Part shown: positions 56,921-64,000 of the stretch, piece by piece
Layout of the letters: the number at the start of each line of letters is the position of its first letter
Numbering within the stretch: position 1 is the stretch's first letter
Made by a program: the position numbers and the translations under genes
From: DATJLY01 sp963773665
GTDB lineage: Bacteria > Pseudomonadota > Alphaproteobacteria > ATCC43930 > CGMCC-115725
Assembly (NCBI GenBank): GCA_963773665.1
Contig: CAVZBZ010000004.1
Location: forward strand, 248,001 to 312,000
Reading direction: 5' to 3'
DNA: 64,000 bases
Notes under the pieces: model-generated
Told to the model about the DNA's origin: nothing
What the model saw: the letters and a program-made list of their open reading frames with translations, nothing else
Databases searched by the model: none

Positions 56921-57946
56921 ATGAAGATCGTGTCATTTGGTCCGGATCGGCGCACGGGCGTGCTGCGCGACGAGACGGTGGTCGATATCTCGCTCGCCTT
57001 CGCCAAGTATCTGCATGAGCGCCAGGGCGAGAGGCATGCGCAACGGCTTGCGAACGCGCTGTGCCCGCCGGAGCTTGGACATTTCATCGAGGGCGGCCAG
57101 CGCTCGCTCGACAATGCGCAGAAGGCGCTCGACTATCTCTTCAGCGAGGTACAGCACCAGAAGGGCATGCGCGGCGAGAAGATCATCCAGACGGCAAGCG
57201 AGGTGATCCTGCACGCGCCGCTGCCGGCCGGCGCGCGCATCGCCTGCGCCGGCGGCAATTTCGCCGACCACGCCGCCGCCATGGCGAACCGCAACCGCAC
57301 CGGCGACGTGAAGCCGTTCACCGGCGATCCGGCCGCCGAGATCCGCAAGACCGGCATCTGGGGCTTCTGGAAGATCACCCGCGAGATGGTCGGGCCGGAC
57401 GGCGACCTCGTCTATCCCGCGCGCTGCAACCGGCTCGACTACGAGGGCGAGCTCGCGATCGTCATCGGCAAAGAGGGCAAGGACATCCGCGCCAAGGACG
57501 TGAAGGATTACGTCTGGGGCGTGACGCTGTTGGGCGACTGGAGCATCCGCGGCGTTGGCGAGCCCGGCCCCTTGCGCTTTGCCATGCAGAAGAATTTCGA
57601 CAGCTGCTGCTCGCTCGGGCCCTGCATCGCCGTGGGCGAGGCCGATCCGTTCGACGCCCCGGTCGAGACCTACGTCAACGGCGAGCGCCGGCAGAGCTTC
57701 AACACCAAGGACATGGTGTTTTCGTTCGGCGAGTATCTCGAGTTCCTGTCGCGCGATCTGACGTTCTATCCGGGCGACATCATCAGCGGCGGCACCGCGG
57801 CGGGCACAGCCGCCGATTCGAGCCCGCTCCAGGCCGACGGCACGCCGTCGCCCGCGCGTTTTCTGAAGCCCGGCGACCTCGTCGAAGTGAAGTCGCCCAC
57901 GATCGGCACACTGCGCACGAAGGTCGTCGCGAAGAAGAACGCGTAG
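56921..57946 (+). CDS. FAH family protein, copy 3
   Basis: A 341-residue fumarylacetoacetate hydrolase-fold enzyme, longer than copies 1 and 2, with an extra N-terminal domain (MKIVSFGPDRRTGVLRDETV). Core blocks are RIACAGGNFADHAAAMANRN, RLDYEGELAIVIGKEGKDI (metal ligands), WGVTLLGDWSIRG, which replaces the usual N-D-V-S-A-R-D, and PGDIISGGTAAGTAADS. The changes around the active site suggest a substrate different from copies 1 and 2. GAGGAGG precedes the ATG. It is divergent from the acyl-CoA synthetase operon. Confidence 0.86.
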   Translation: MKIVSFGPDRRTGVLRDETVVDISLAFAKYLHERQGERHAQRLANALCPPELGHFIEGGQRSLDNAQKALDYLFSEVQHQKGMRGEKIIQTASEVILHAPLPAGARIACAGGNFADHAAAMANRNRTGDVKPFTGDPAAEIRKTGIWGFWKITREMVGPDGDLVYPARCNRLDYEGELAIVIGKEGKDIRAKDVKDYVWGVTLLGDWSIRGVGEPGPLRFAMQKNFDSCCSLGPCIAVGEADPFDAPVETYVNGERRQSFNTKDMVFSFGEYLEFLSRDLTFYPGDIISGGTAAGTAADSSPLQADGTPSPARFLKPGDLVEVKSPTIGTLRTKVVAKKNA

Positions 57947-58003
57947 AGCGGAAGCCGGCATACCCTAATCCGTCATGCCCGGCCTTGACGAACGGGGCGT
58001 GGC

Positions 58004-59197
58004 CTAAACGGCGCCGTTTTTCCGGAACGACTCGATCTCGGCCGCGCCGTAGCCGAGTTCGCGCAACACCTCGTCGCTGTGCTCGCCATATTCGGGCGCG
58101 GCGGCGGCGAGGCGGCTTTTCGTGCGGCTGAGGCTCACCGGCTGGCCGATCAGGGCGATCGCGCCCAAGAGTTTCGACTGCACCTGCTGGGCGATGCCGA
58201 GGTGCTGCACCTGCGGATCGGCGAACGCCTGATCGATCGAATAGATCGGCCCGCAGGGGATGCCGGCGGCATTGAATTTCTCGATGAGCGCCGCGCCCTC
58301 CTCCTGCGAGGTGATCTCGTCGATGAGGGCATTGAGCCGCTCGCGGTTCTTGCGCCGGGCGGGCGGCGTCGCGAAATCGGGATCCTCGATCCATGCCGGG
58401 CGCCCGATCGTCGTGCAGAAGCGGCGCCACATCGGCGGCGTCGGCGCGATGTTGATGTGGCCGTCGCGCGTCTTGAACGTGCCGGTCGGCGAGCCGGTCG
58501 GATGGTTGTTGCCGACCTGGCGCGGCACTTCGCCTTTCATGAGATAGCGCGCGCCCTGGAAATCGAGCATGAAGAGCAGCGCCTCGAGCAGCGAGGTCTT
58601 GATCCATTGCCCTTCGCCCGAACGTTGCCGCTCCCACAGCGCGGTCATGATGCCGAGCGCCGCCAGCAGCCCGGCCGCGAGATCGCCCACGGCGATGCCG
58701 ACGCGCATCGGTCCGCGTCCCGGCTCGCCGGTGATCGACATGAGGCCCGACATGCCCTGTGCGATCTGATCGACGCCCGGCCGATCGCGATAGGGACCGT
58801 CCTGGCCGAAGCCCGAGATGCTGGCATAGACCAGGCGCTTGTTGATCGCCTTCAGCGATTCGTAATCGATGCCGAGGCGGAATTTCACGTCGGGCCGGTA
58901 GTTCTCCACGAGCACGTCGGCGCGCTCGACGAGGCGGCGGAAAATCCCAATGCCGTCGGGGTGCTTCAAGTCGAGTGTGATCGAGCGCTTGTTGCGGTGG
59001 AGGTTCTGGAAATCGGGATCGTTGCGCTGGGCGAAGTCGGTTTGCGTGGCGCTGCCCGGCTCCTCGCGCATCTCGATCTTGATGACGCTCGCCCCCCAAT
59101 CGGCGAACTGGCGCACGCAAGTGGGCCCGGCGCGCACGCGCGTCAAATCGAGAACCGTAATTCCCTCTAGCGCGGTCGAGGCTGGCGGAAGGCTCAT
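58004..59197 (-). CDS. CaiB/BaiF family CoA transferase
   Basis: A 397-residue class III CoA transferase. It starts ALEGITVLDLTRVRAGPTCV and then has ADWGASVIKIEMREEPGSA, NKRSITLDLKHPDG and RPGVDQIAQGMSGLM, where Asp143 is the expected catalytic aspartate that forms an acyl-anhydride. The C-terminus is GYGAAEIESFRKNGAV. ATG 59197 overlaps the stop of the monooxygenase gene upstream (ATGA). It moves CoA between organic acids, probably activating a dicarboxylic or aromatic acid. First-step activation in the same operon as the flavin monooxygenase is likely. Confidence 0.93.
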   Translation of the reverse strand: MSLPPASTALEGITVLDLTRVRAGPTCVRQFADWGASVIKIEMREEPGSATQTDFAQRNDPDFQNLHRNKRSITLDLKHPDGIGIFRRLVERADVLVENYRPDVKFRLGIDYESLKAINKRLVYASISGFGQDGPYRDRPGVDQIAQGMSGLMSITGEPGRGPMRVGIAVGDLAAGLLAALGIMTALWERQRSGEGQWIKTSLLEALLFMLDFQGARYLMKGEVPRQVGNNHPTGSPTGTFKTRDGHINIAPTPPMWRRFCTTIGRPAWIEDPDFATPPARRKNRERLNALIDEITSQEEGAALIEKFNAAGIPCGPIYSIDQAFADPQVQHLGIAQQVQSKLLGAIALIGQPVSLSRTKSRLAAAAPEYGEHSDEVLRELGYGAAEIESFRKNGAV

Positions 59198-60366
59198 GCG
59201 GCGCCTCCGAGCAGCAGCGCGCCGTAATTGGCGGTGCTCGAGTCCCAAGCGAGCGCGCGGTGCGCGGCGACGGCGTAGAGGTCGCGGATCTGGCGCTGCA
59301 TCGCGTTCTCGACGAAAAGCGCGCGGCCGCCGGCGGCATTGAAGAGACGCTGGACGGCGGCGAGCGAAAGCTGTGCCGCGAAGGACGAGCCGAGCCGCGT
59401 TCGCGTGCGCTGCTCCTTGGAAAGCCGCTCGCCCCGCTCGAGGGTAGCCATGGCGTCGCGCGCGGCGCCGATCGCAAGGCGCCCGGCCGCCAGGATTTCC
59501 GCCGCCGATTGGCCGATCCCCATATGCGTGCCCATGAGATCGGCGAGCGCCGTGCCGCGCGACTGGCGCGGCTTGGTGAATTTGAGGTACTCGTCGAAGA
59601 AGCCGTCCGCGATCCCGACCGCGATCGAGCCGAAGCCGGTGCCGGCCACGTCGTGGCGCGGCATGCGGTAGACGACGCCCGGATTGAACGCGGCGCCCGG
59701 CACGTCGCCTTCGTCGGAGGCGTCGCCGTCGAGAATGCGGTGCGCCGGCACGAACACGTCCTTCACCTCGAAGCTTTTGCTGCCGGTGCCGGACAGGCCG
59801 ATGACGTGCCAGTCGTCGATCACGCTGACATCGCTCTTAGGCACGAGGAAATAGCTGCGCTTCGGCGCCTTTCCGTCCTCCTCGAGATGGCCGCCGCAAA
59901 GGAGCCAGTGCGCATGGTCGATGCCGCTGGCATATCGGTGGCGGCCGGAATAGCGGGCACCGCCGGGCACCGTGCGGCCCTTGCCCACGGGCTCGACCGA
60001 GGCGGACAGCCGCGCGCCCTGATCCTTGCCCCAGACATCGGCTTGCGCCTCGAGCTCGAACATGCCGAGGAGCTGCGTGTGATCGCAGTAGATGTTGCCA
60101 ATCCACGCCTGCGAGCCGCAGCCGCGCGCCAATACGCGGCTCACTTCGCACAGCACGTCCCACGGCTGCTCCCAGCCGCCGAAGCGCGCCGGCTGACAGA
60201 TGCGCAGGAGGCCGGCGGCGGCGAAATCCGCGACGGTTTCCGCAGGGCATTGCCGCAATTCCTCGGCCTTCGCCGCGCGCGAGCGCAGCACGGGCACGAG
60301 CTGCGCGGCGCGCTCGAGCAATTCCTGCCGCAGGGCGGCGGGCTCGCTTGCGATCGTATCGGCCAT
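59194..60366 (-). CDS. Acyl-CoA dehydrogenase-fold flavin-dependent monooxygenase (HsaA/HpaB-C-terminal type)
   Basis: A 390-residue protein with the acyl-CoA dehydrogenase fold in the group D flavin monooxygenase branch. It has GLLRICQPARFGGWEQPW, RVLARGCGSQAWIGNIYCDH, WHVIGLSGTGSKSFEVKDVF, the usual W-x-x-x-G-x-x-x-T/S-G-S block, and VQRLFNAAGGRALF near the end. Such enzymes hydroxylate phenols or aromatic acids with FMNH2 or FADH2 from a partner reductase, which is not encoded here. It lies between the class II aldolase and CoA transferase in one minus-strand operon. Confidence 0.87.
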   Translation of the reverse strand: MADTIASEPAALRQELLERAAQLVPVLRSRAAKAEELRQCPAETVADFAAAGLLRICQPARFGGWEQPWDVLCEVSRVLARGCGSQAWIGNIYCDHTQLLGMFELEAQADVWGKDQGARLSASVEPVGKGRTVPGGARYSGRHRYASGIDHAHWLLCGGHLEEDGKAPKRSYFLVPKSDVSVIDDWHVIGLSGTGSKSFEVKDVFVPAHRILDGDASDEGDVPGAAFNPGVVYRMPRHDVAGTGFGSIAVGIADGFFDEYLKFTKPRQSRGTALADLMGTHMGIGQSAAEILAAGRLAIGAARDAMATLERGERLSKEQRTRTRLGSSFAAQLSLAAVQRLFNAAGGRALFVENAMQRQIRDLYAVAAHRALAWDSSTANYGALLLGGAA

Positions 60367-60379
60367 GCGCGCGGGAACC

Positions 60380-61150
60380 TCAGGTGCGATATGAGGGATC
60401 GGTGCGGTCGAGCGAGCGCAGCACGCCCTGCCATTCGTCGCGCCGCCCGTGCTTTCTGGCGAGGTTCTCGAACTGCTGCGCCGTGCGCTCGCACACCTCG
60501 GGCGGCGGCTCGCTGATCTCGGCGCCCGTTGCCTCGATCTCGAGCTGCACTTCGGCCGACATGATGAGCGTCCGCAGCCTGAGCGCCGCCTGGGCTACCG
60601 TATCGCCGCAGGTGAGGAGGCCATGATTGCGCAGGATCATCGCGTTGTTGCGGGCGAGATCGCGGCCCAGCCGCTCGCGCTCGCCGCCGTCGAGCGCGAT
60701 GCCCTCGAAATCGTGATAGCTGACGCGGCCGTAGAACTGCATCGATTCCTGGCACAGGAAGCGCAGGCCCCCCTTGCGCGCGCTGATCGCCATGCCGGGC
60801 TTGCTGTGCAGATGCATCACCGCGTTGACGTCGGGCCGCGCCTGATAGACCGCGGAATGGATGGTGAAGCCCGCCGGGTTCACGTCCTCATCAGTGCCCA
60901 CGGGCGCGCCGCCGGCATCGACCTTGACGAGATTGGACGCGGTCACCTCCTCGAACAGCAGCGTGTGGCGCTTGATGAGGAAGCGGTCGGGCTCGCCCGG
61001 AACGCGCACGGTGAAATGGTTGAAGATGAGGTCGGTCCAATCGTTGGCGGCGGCCAGGCGGTGCGCCGCGGCGAGATCGACCCGCGCCGCCCATTCGTCC
61101 GCGGACACATCGTTGCGGCGCGCGTTGGCGAAGCCCTGCGATTGATCCAT
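60380..61150 (-). CDS. Class II aldolase/adducin family protein, copy 1
   Basis: A 256-residue zinc-dependent aldolase-fold protein. Metal ligands are the paired His in NAVMHLHSKPGMAISARKGG and the His in MILRNHGLLTCGD. The N-terminal block ANDWTDLIFNHFTVRVPGEP is typical. No catalytic Glu of L-fuculose-phosphate aldolase is evident at the usual place, so a decarboxylase or hydro-lyase role is possible. It starts the minus-strand operon with the monooxygenase and CoA transferase and is divergent from the TPP enzyme. Confidence 0.88.
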   Translation of the reverse strand: MDQSQGFANARRNDVSADEWAARVDLAAAHRLAAANDWTDLIFNHFTVRVPGEPDRFLIKRHTLLFEEVTASNLVKVDAGGAPVGTDEDVNPAGFTIHSAVYQARPDVNAVMHLHSKPGMAISARKGGLRFLCQESMQFYGRVSYHDFEGIALDGGERERLGRDLARNNAMILRNHGLLTCGDTVAQAALRLRTLIMSAEVQLEIEATGAEISEPPPEVCERTAQQFENLARKHGRRDEWQGVLRSLDRTDPSYRT

Positions 61151-61288
61151 GACGATCCTCCTTAGCGCCGGAGATTAGCCCTTGGCGAGTGCCACGTCAT
61201 CAGAGCGGCGCTGCCGCGACCGTCTTGCCCGTCCGGGTCCCGTCCTCTACGGTCGCGGCGACAACGAACTCGCAAAGCGGAGGCAGTG

Positions 61289-63041
61289 ATGGCGGCGGAA
61301 CCTGAGAACTGGACGACGGCACCGGCGGATTATCGCGGCGACGCGGTCGTCGCGGCGATGGCGATGGGCGGCGTCGATCATCTCTTCTTCACGTCGGGCT
61401 CCGAACTGGCGTTCTATCAGGAATCCATCGCCAAGGCGCGCCACCACAACCGGCCGGTGCCGCGCATCGTCACCGTGACGCACGAGCATGTCAGCCTCAA
61501 CGCCGCCTTGGGCTATGCCGCGGTGAGCGGAAAATGCGCGGCGACGGCGGCGCATGTCGATTGCGGCACCCAGCATCACGGCGGCGCCATCCATACCGCG
61601 TGGCGCAGCGGGCTGCCGGTGATGATCACCGCGGGCGGCGCGCCCTCGGCCTATCCGGGCTCGATGCCGGGCTCGCGCGAGGAAGGCGCGCATCTCTGGT
61701 CGCAGCAGGTGTTCGACCAGGGCGGCATCCTCCGGCAATACACCAAGTGGGACAAGCGGCTCGAGTACCAGGACAATCCCGGGCTTATGGTGAGCCGCGC
61801 GCTGCAAGTGGCGCGGACCGAGCCGATGGGCCCGGTCTATATGAGCTTCCCGCGCGAGATCATCCTGCTGCCGATGCAGGGCGACGCGAAATTCCCGACC
61901 GCCGACCAGCTCGGCATCGCGCGCCCGGCGGCGGTCGATCAGGACAGCGCCAAGGAGATCGCCCAGAAACTCATCAAGGCGAAGAACCCGGTGGTCGTCG
62001 TGTCGGGCTCGGGCAAGTACAAGGAGACGGTGCCGGAGCTCGTGTCGCTGTGCGAGCTCCTGGGCCTCGCCGTCGTCGATGGCGCGGCGCGGCACTTCCT
62101 TTCATTCCCGATGAACCATCCGCTCTACCAGAACACCATGTCCTTGAAAGATGCGGACGTGGTTCTGGTGCTCGAGGCGACCGTGCCGTGGATGCCGGGC
62201 CCGATGGCACCGGGCCCGAGCGCGTGGATCGCGGCCATCGATCAGGATCCGGCGAAGAACCGTTTCCCGACGTACGAGTTCACCGCGGATATCCGGCTCA
62301 ATGCCAGCCCGCTCCTCGCCATCCGCGCGATCCGGGCCGAGGCCGAGAAGCTCCTGGGCGCAAGCGACCGCAGCGCCGCCGCCGACCGCAGCAAGCGATT
62401 GGCGGAGACCGGCGCGGCGCGGCGCAGAAATCTCGCGGACGAGGCCATGGCGAAGGCGAAGAATACGCCGGTGGACCCGATGTTCGTCAGCCACACGATC
62501 GCGCAGGCGATCGACGACAACTGCATCGTGCTCGACGAATCGCTGCAGGAGCCCGCGCTTTCCGGAATTCGTCAACTGCTCGAAGCCCGGCTCCTATATC
62601 CACAATCCGGGATCGAGCGGCGGCTGGGGGCCGGGCGCGGCCCTGGGCGCCAAGATCGCGGCTCCCGACAAGGATGTCGTCCTGGTGTTGGGCGACGGTT
62701 TCTGGCAGTTCGCCGTGCCCAATGCGGCGCTCTGGTCGGCGAACCACCATCGCGCGCCGTTCCTGTCGATCATCCACCAGAACCGCAGCTTCTCGACCGG
62801 CACAAGCGGCGTGAAGTCGGCGTTCGGCGAGAGCTACGCGCACAAGGCGGATTATCCCGGCGGCTATTTCGATCCGCCGATCGACTACGCCAAGGAGGCC
62901 GAGGCCGCCGGCGCCTATGGCGAGAACGTGCGCGACCCGGCCGAGCTCGGCCCGGCGATCAAGCGCGGCCTCGCGCAAACCCGCCGCGGCACCCCCGCCG
63001 TCATCGCGGTGTGGGAAGCCCGGATCGGCCACAAGGATTGA
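61289..63041 (+). pseudogene. TPP-dependent enzyme (acetolactate synthase-like) with one frameshift
   Basis: A thiamine-diphosphate enzyme. The pyrimidine domain has HLFFTSGSELAFYQESIAK and the catalytic Glu in VTVTHEHVSLNAALGYAAVS. The central domain is KNPVVVVSGSGKYKETV. The pyrophosphate domain has VVLVLGDGFWQFAVPNAALW (the GDG...N motif). One extra base near 62555 divides it. Correction reads DESLQEPRFPEFVNCSKPG and gives 583 residues, the usual length. ATG 61289 follows GGAGG. It probably decarboxylates or ligates a 2-keto acid. Neighbouring class II aldolases and a CoA transferase suggest an aldehyde-forming catabolic pathway. Confidence 0.85.
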
Positions 63042-63045
63042 GAAA

Positions 63046-63114
63046 GATTGCTTCGCTTCGCTCGCAATGACAGCCGACGGTTGTCATTGCGAGGAGCGAA
63101 GCGTCGAAGCAATC
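63046..63114. repeat. REP-like palindrome between convergent genes, copy 2
   Basis: Arms 63046-63073 and 63082-63114 are inverted around the core TTGCTTCGCTTCGCTCGCAA and match the element at 7960-8027. Again it lies between two converging genes, 5 bases after one stop and just before the other. In translation it gives the familiar CEERSVEAI-type peptide, which should not be called a gene. Confidence 0.85.
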
Positions 63115-63115
63115 C

Positions 63116-63827
63116 CTACGTCGCCGCGCCGGCGCGGCGTGACCAGTATTCCCAGGCGCGGGAATGGCCGGTCTGAGCCATCTTCTGCATCTCGGCGATC
63201 TCGCCTTCGCTGAGGAAAATGAGGTCGCTGCCGAGGCGCATCGCCTCGGACTGGAGATGCGCGTTCACCTTGAGATAGACCGCGGTGTGAACCGCGTCCT
63301 GGATCGAGATGCCGGAGACGGCGCAACCGTGGCCGCGCATCAGCACGATGCGGTTCTTCCCGAGCTTGTCCGCGAGGTCGCGGCCGTGCGCGAGCGTCGT
63401 CACCAGAAGGTTGGTGTCGCCGAATTTGTCGCGAATGTCCCAGACCGGAAGCTCGGCGCCCAAGCCCGCCGAGGTGTGCAGCAGCGGGCGGAGCTTCGCG
63501 CCCCTCGCCACCGTGAAGGGGATGACCTCGTAGGCGTGATTGTGGATGACCGATTTCACCTCGGGGCGGGCGCTGAAAGATCGCGCCATGGATCGGGCGC
63601 TCGGTATATTGCGCGCGGCCCTTTTGGTCGATCGGGTTGCAGTCGAGATCGTACTCGATGATGTCGTCGAGCGTGACGAGTTCGGGACTGCGCGAGCCGG
63701 AGAGAAAAAACCGGTCGGGCCGGTCGGGATGGCGCACGCTGATGTGGCCATAGGCATCGACCACGCCCTCATGCGCCAGGATGCGGTTCGCGGTGACGAG
63801 ATCGTGCAAGAGATCTGGCAGGCTCAT
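63116..63827 (-). pseudogene. Class II aldolase/adducin family protein, copy 2, with one frameshift
   Basis: The start piece reads LPDLLHDLVTANRILAHEGV, VDAYGHISVRHPDRPDRFFL and YTERPIHGAIFQ. After an extra base near 63572 it continues ARPEVKSVIHNHAYEVIPFT (His-x-His metal ligands), MRGHGCAVSGISIQDAVHTA and ends with AQTGHSRAWEYWSRRAGAAT. Correction gives 236 residues, normal for the family. AGGGGAA precedes ATG 63827. It lies 10 bases after the end of an HpcH/HpaI aldolase gene, so the two aldolases form an operon. Confidence 0.83.
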
Positions 63828-63837
63828 ATCGGTTCCC

Positions 63838-64000
63838 CTATTTCCGGCCGGTGAGTTCGCGGCCCTTGTCGAGCGCGGCGTAGCTTCGCACCGGCGCCGC
63901 CATGAGGAAGCGATAGCCTTCCTTGACGATGCGCTCGACATTGCCGGTGCCGACATGCGGGTGGCCGACCGGCACGTTGGCCGCCTTGCACACGCGCACG
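63838..64000 (-). CDS. HpcH/HpaI aldolase family protein, C-terminal end
   Basis: The last 53 codons of a gene that continues beyond the window. KAANVPVGHPHVGTGNVERI followed by GYRFLMAAPVRSYAALDKGR is the usual end of class II pyruvate aldolases of the HpcH/HpaI (2-keto-3-deoxy-acid) type. These split a hydroxy-keto acid to pyruvate and an aldehyde. The stop is at 63838-63840. It is on the same strand as the class II aldolase after it. Confidence 0.8.
   Translation of the reverse strand, partial: VRVCKAANVPVGHPHVGTGNVERIVKEGYRFLMAAPVRSYAALDKGRELTGRK

Overview
The window is GC-rich, gene-dense bacterial DNA, probably chromosomal and from a soil- or freshwater-type alphaproteobacterium (Rhizobiales/Rhodospirillales-like). 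This rests on the codon bias, the many branched-chain (Liv-type) ABC binding proteins, the acyl-CoA, CoA-transferase and fumarylacetoacetate-hydrolase families, the tandem cold-shock protein, and REP-like palindromes of the kind common in that class. I could not run a database search, so the taxon is an inference. No rRNA, tRNA or CRISPR array was recognised.

Layout. 1-7953: start of a Liv-type binding protein (minus), then a plus-strand operon of acyl-CoA ligase, thiolase, two adjacent acyl-CoA dehydrogenases, a MetE-like methyltransferase and a Liv-type binding protein. 8030-16930: small catabolic units, namely DUF1993, an M24 (creatinase-like) protein with FAH hydrolase, RidA, a methyltransferase, a translationally coupled deacetylase/VOC/FAH operon, DUF2237 and a quinone oxidoreductase. 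17009-24594: a NodT-type outer-membrane factor and gltD-gltB, which carry five single-base frameshifts. 24882-32034: cold-shock protein, response regulator, isocitrate-lyase family enzyme, sodium:solute symporter with DUF3311, hemerythrin, LLM flavin oxidoreductase and MFS transporter.

32035-35850 is a lower-GC accessory islet. A two-gene cassette (soluble protein A plus four-helix membrane protein B) is split by an IS5-family (IS427-like) element inserted at CTAG. Removing the element in silico restores a 298-residue protein A whose stop codon overlaps the start of B by 8 bases. An N6-adenine DNA methyltransferase and a stand-alone Mrr_N-like winged-helix protein follow. This is the best candidate in the window for an undescribed (possibly anti-phage) system.

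35855-47357: cupin, MetE-like protein and livF-G-M-H (minus), divergent from a binding protein and a third MetE-like protein (plus), then a gentisate-dioxygenase-like cupin, an alcohol dehydrogenase and a frameshifted flavoprotein. 47370-48042: a TumE/TumA-type toxin-antitoxin pair with a palindrome inside its promoter and a frameshifted toxin. 48072-56813: SDR, a fused ligase-ACP-acyltransferase, a binding protein, and an operon resembling hydroxycinnamate catabolism (NDP-forming acyl-CoA synthetase, acyl-CoA dehydrogenase, hydroxycinnamoyl-CoA hydratase-lyase-like protein). 56921-64000: FAH, CoA transferase, flavin monooxygenase, two class II aldolases, a TPP enzyme and the end of an HpcH/HpaI aldolase.

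As a whole the region encodes uptake and CoA-dependent breakdown of organic acids, probably aromatic or branched. Ten separate one-base frameshifts in otherwise intact genes mean that either the consensus sequence has indel errors or these loci are decaying; both readings are flagged.
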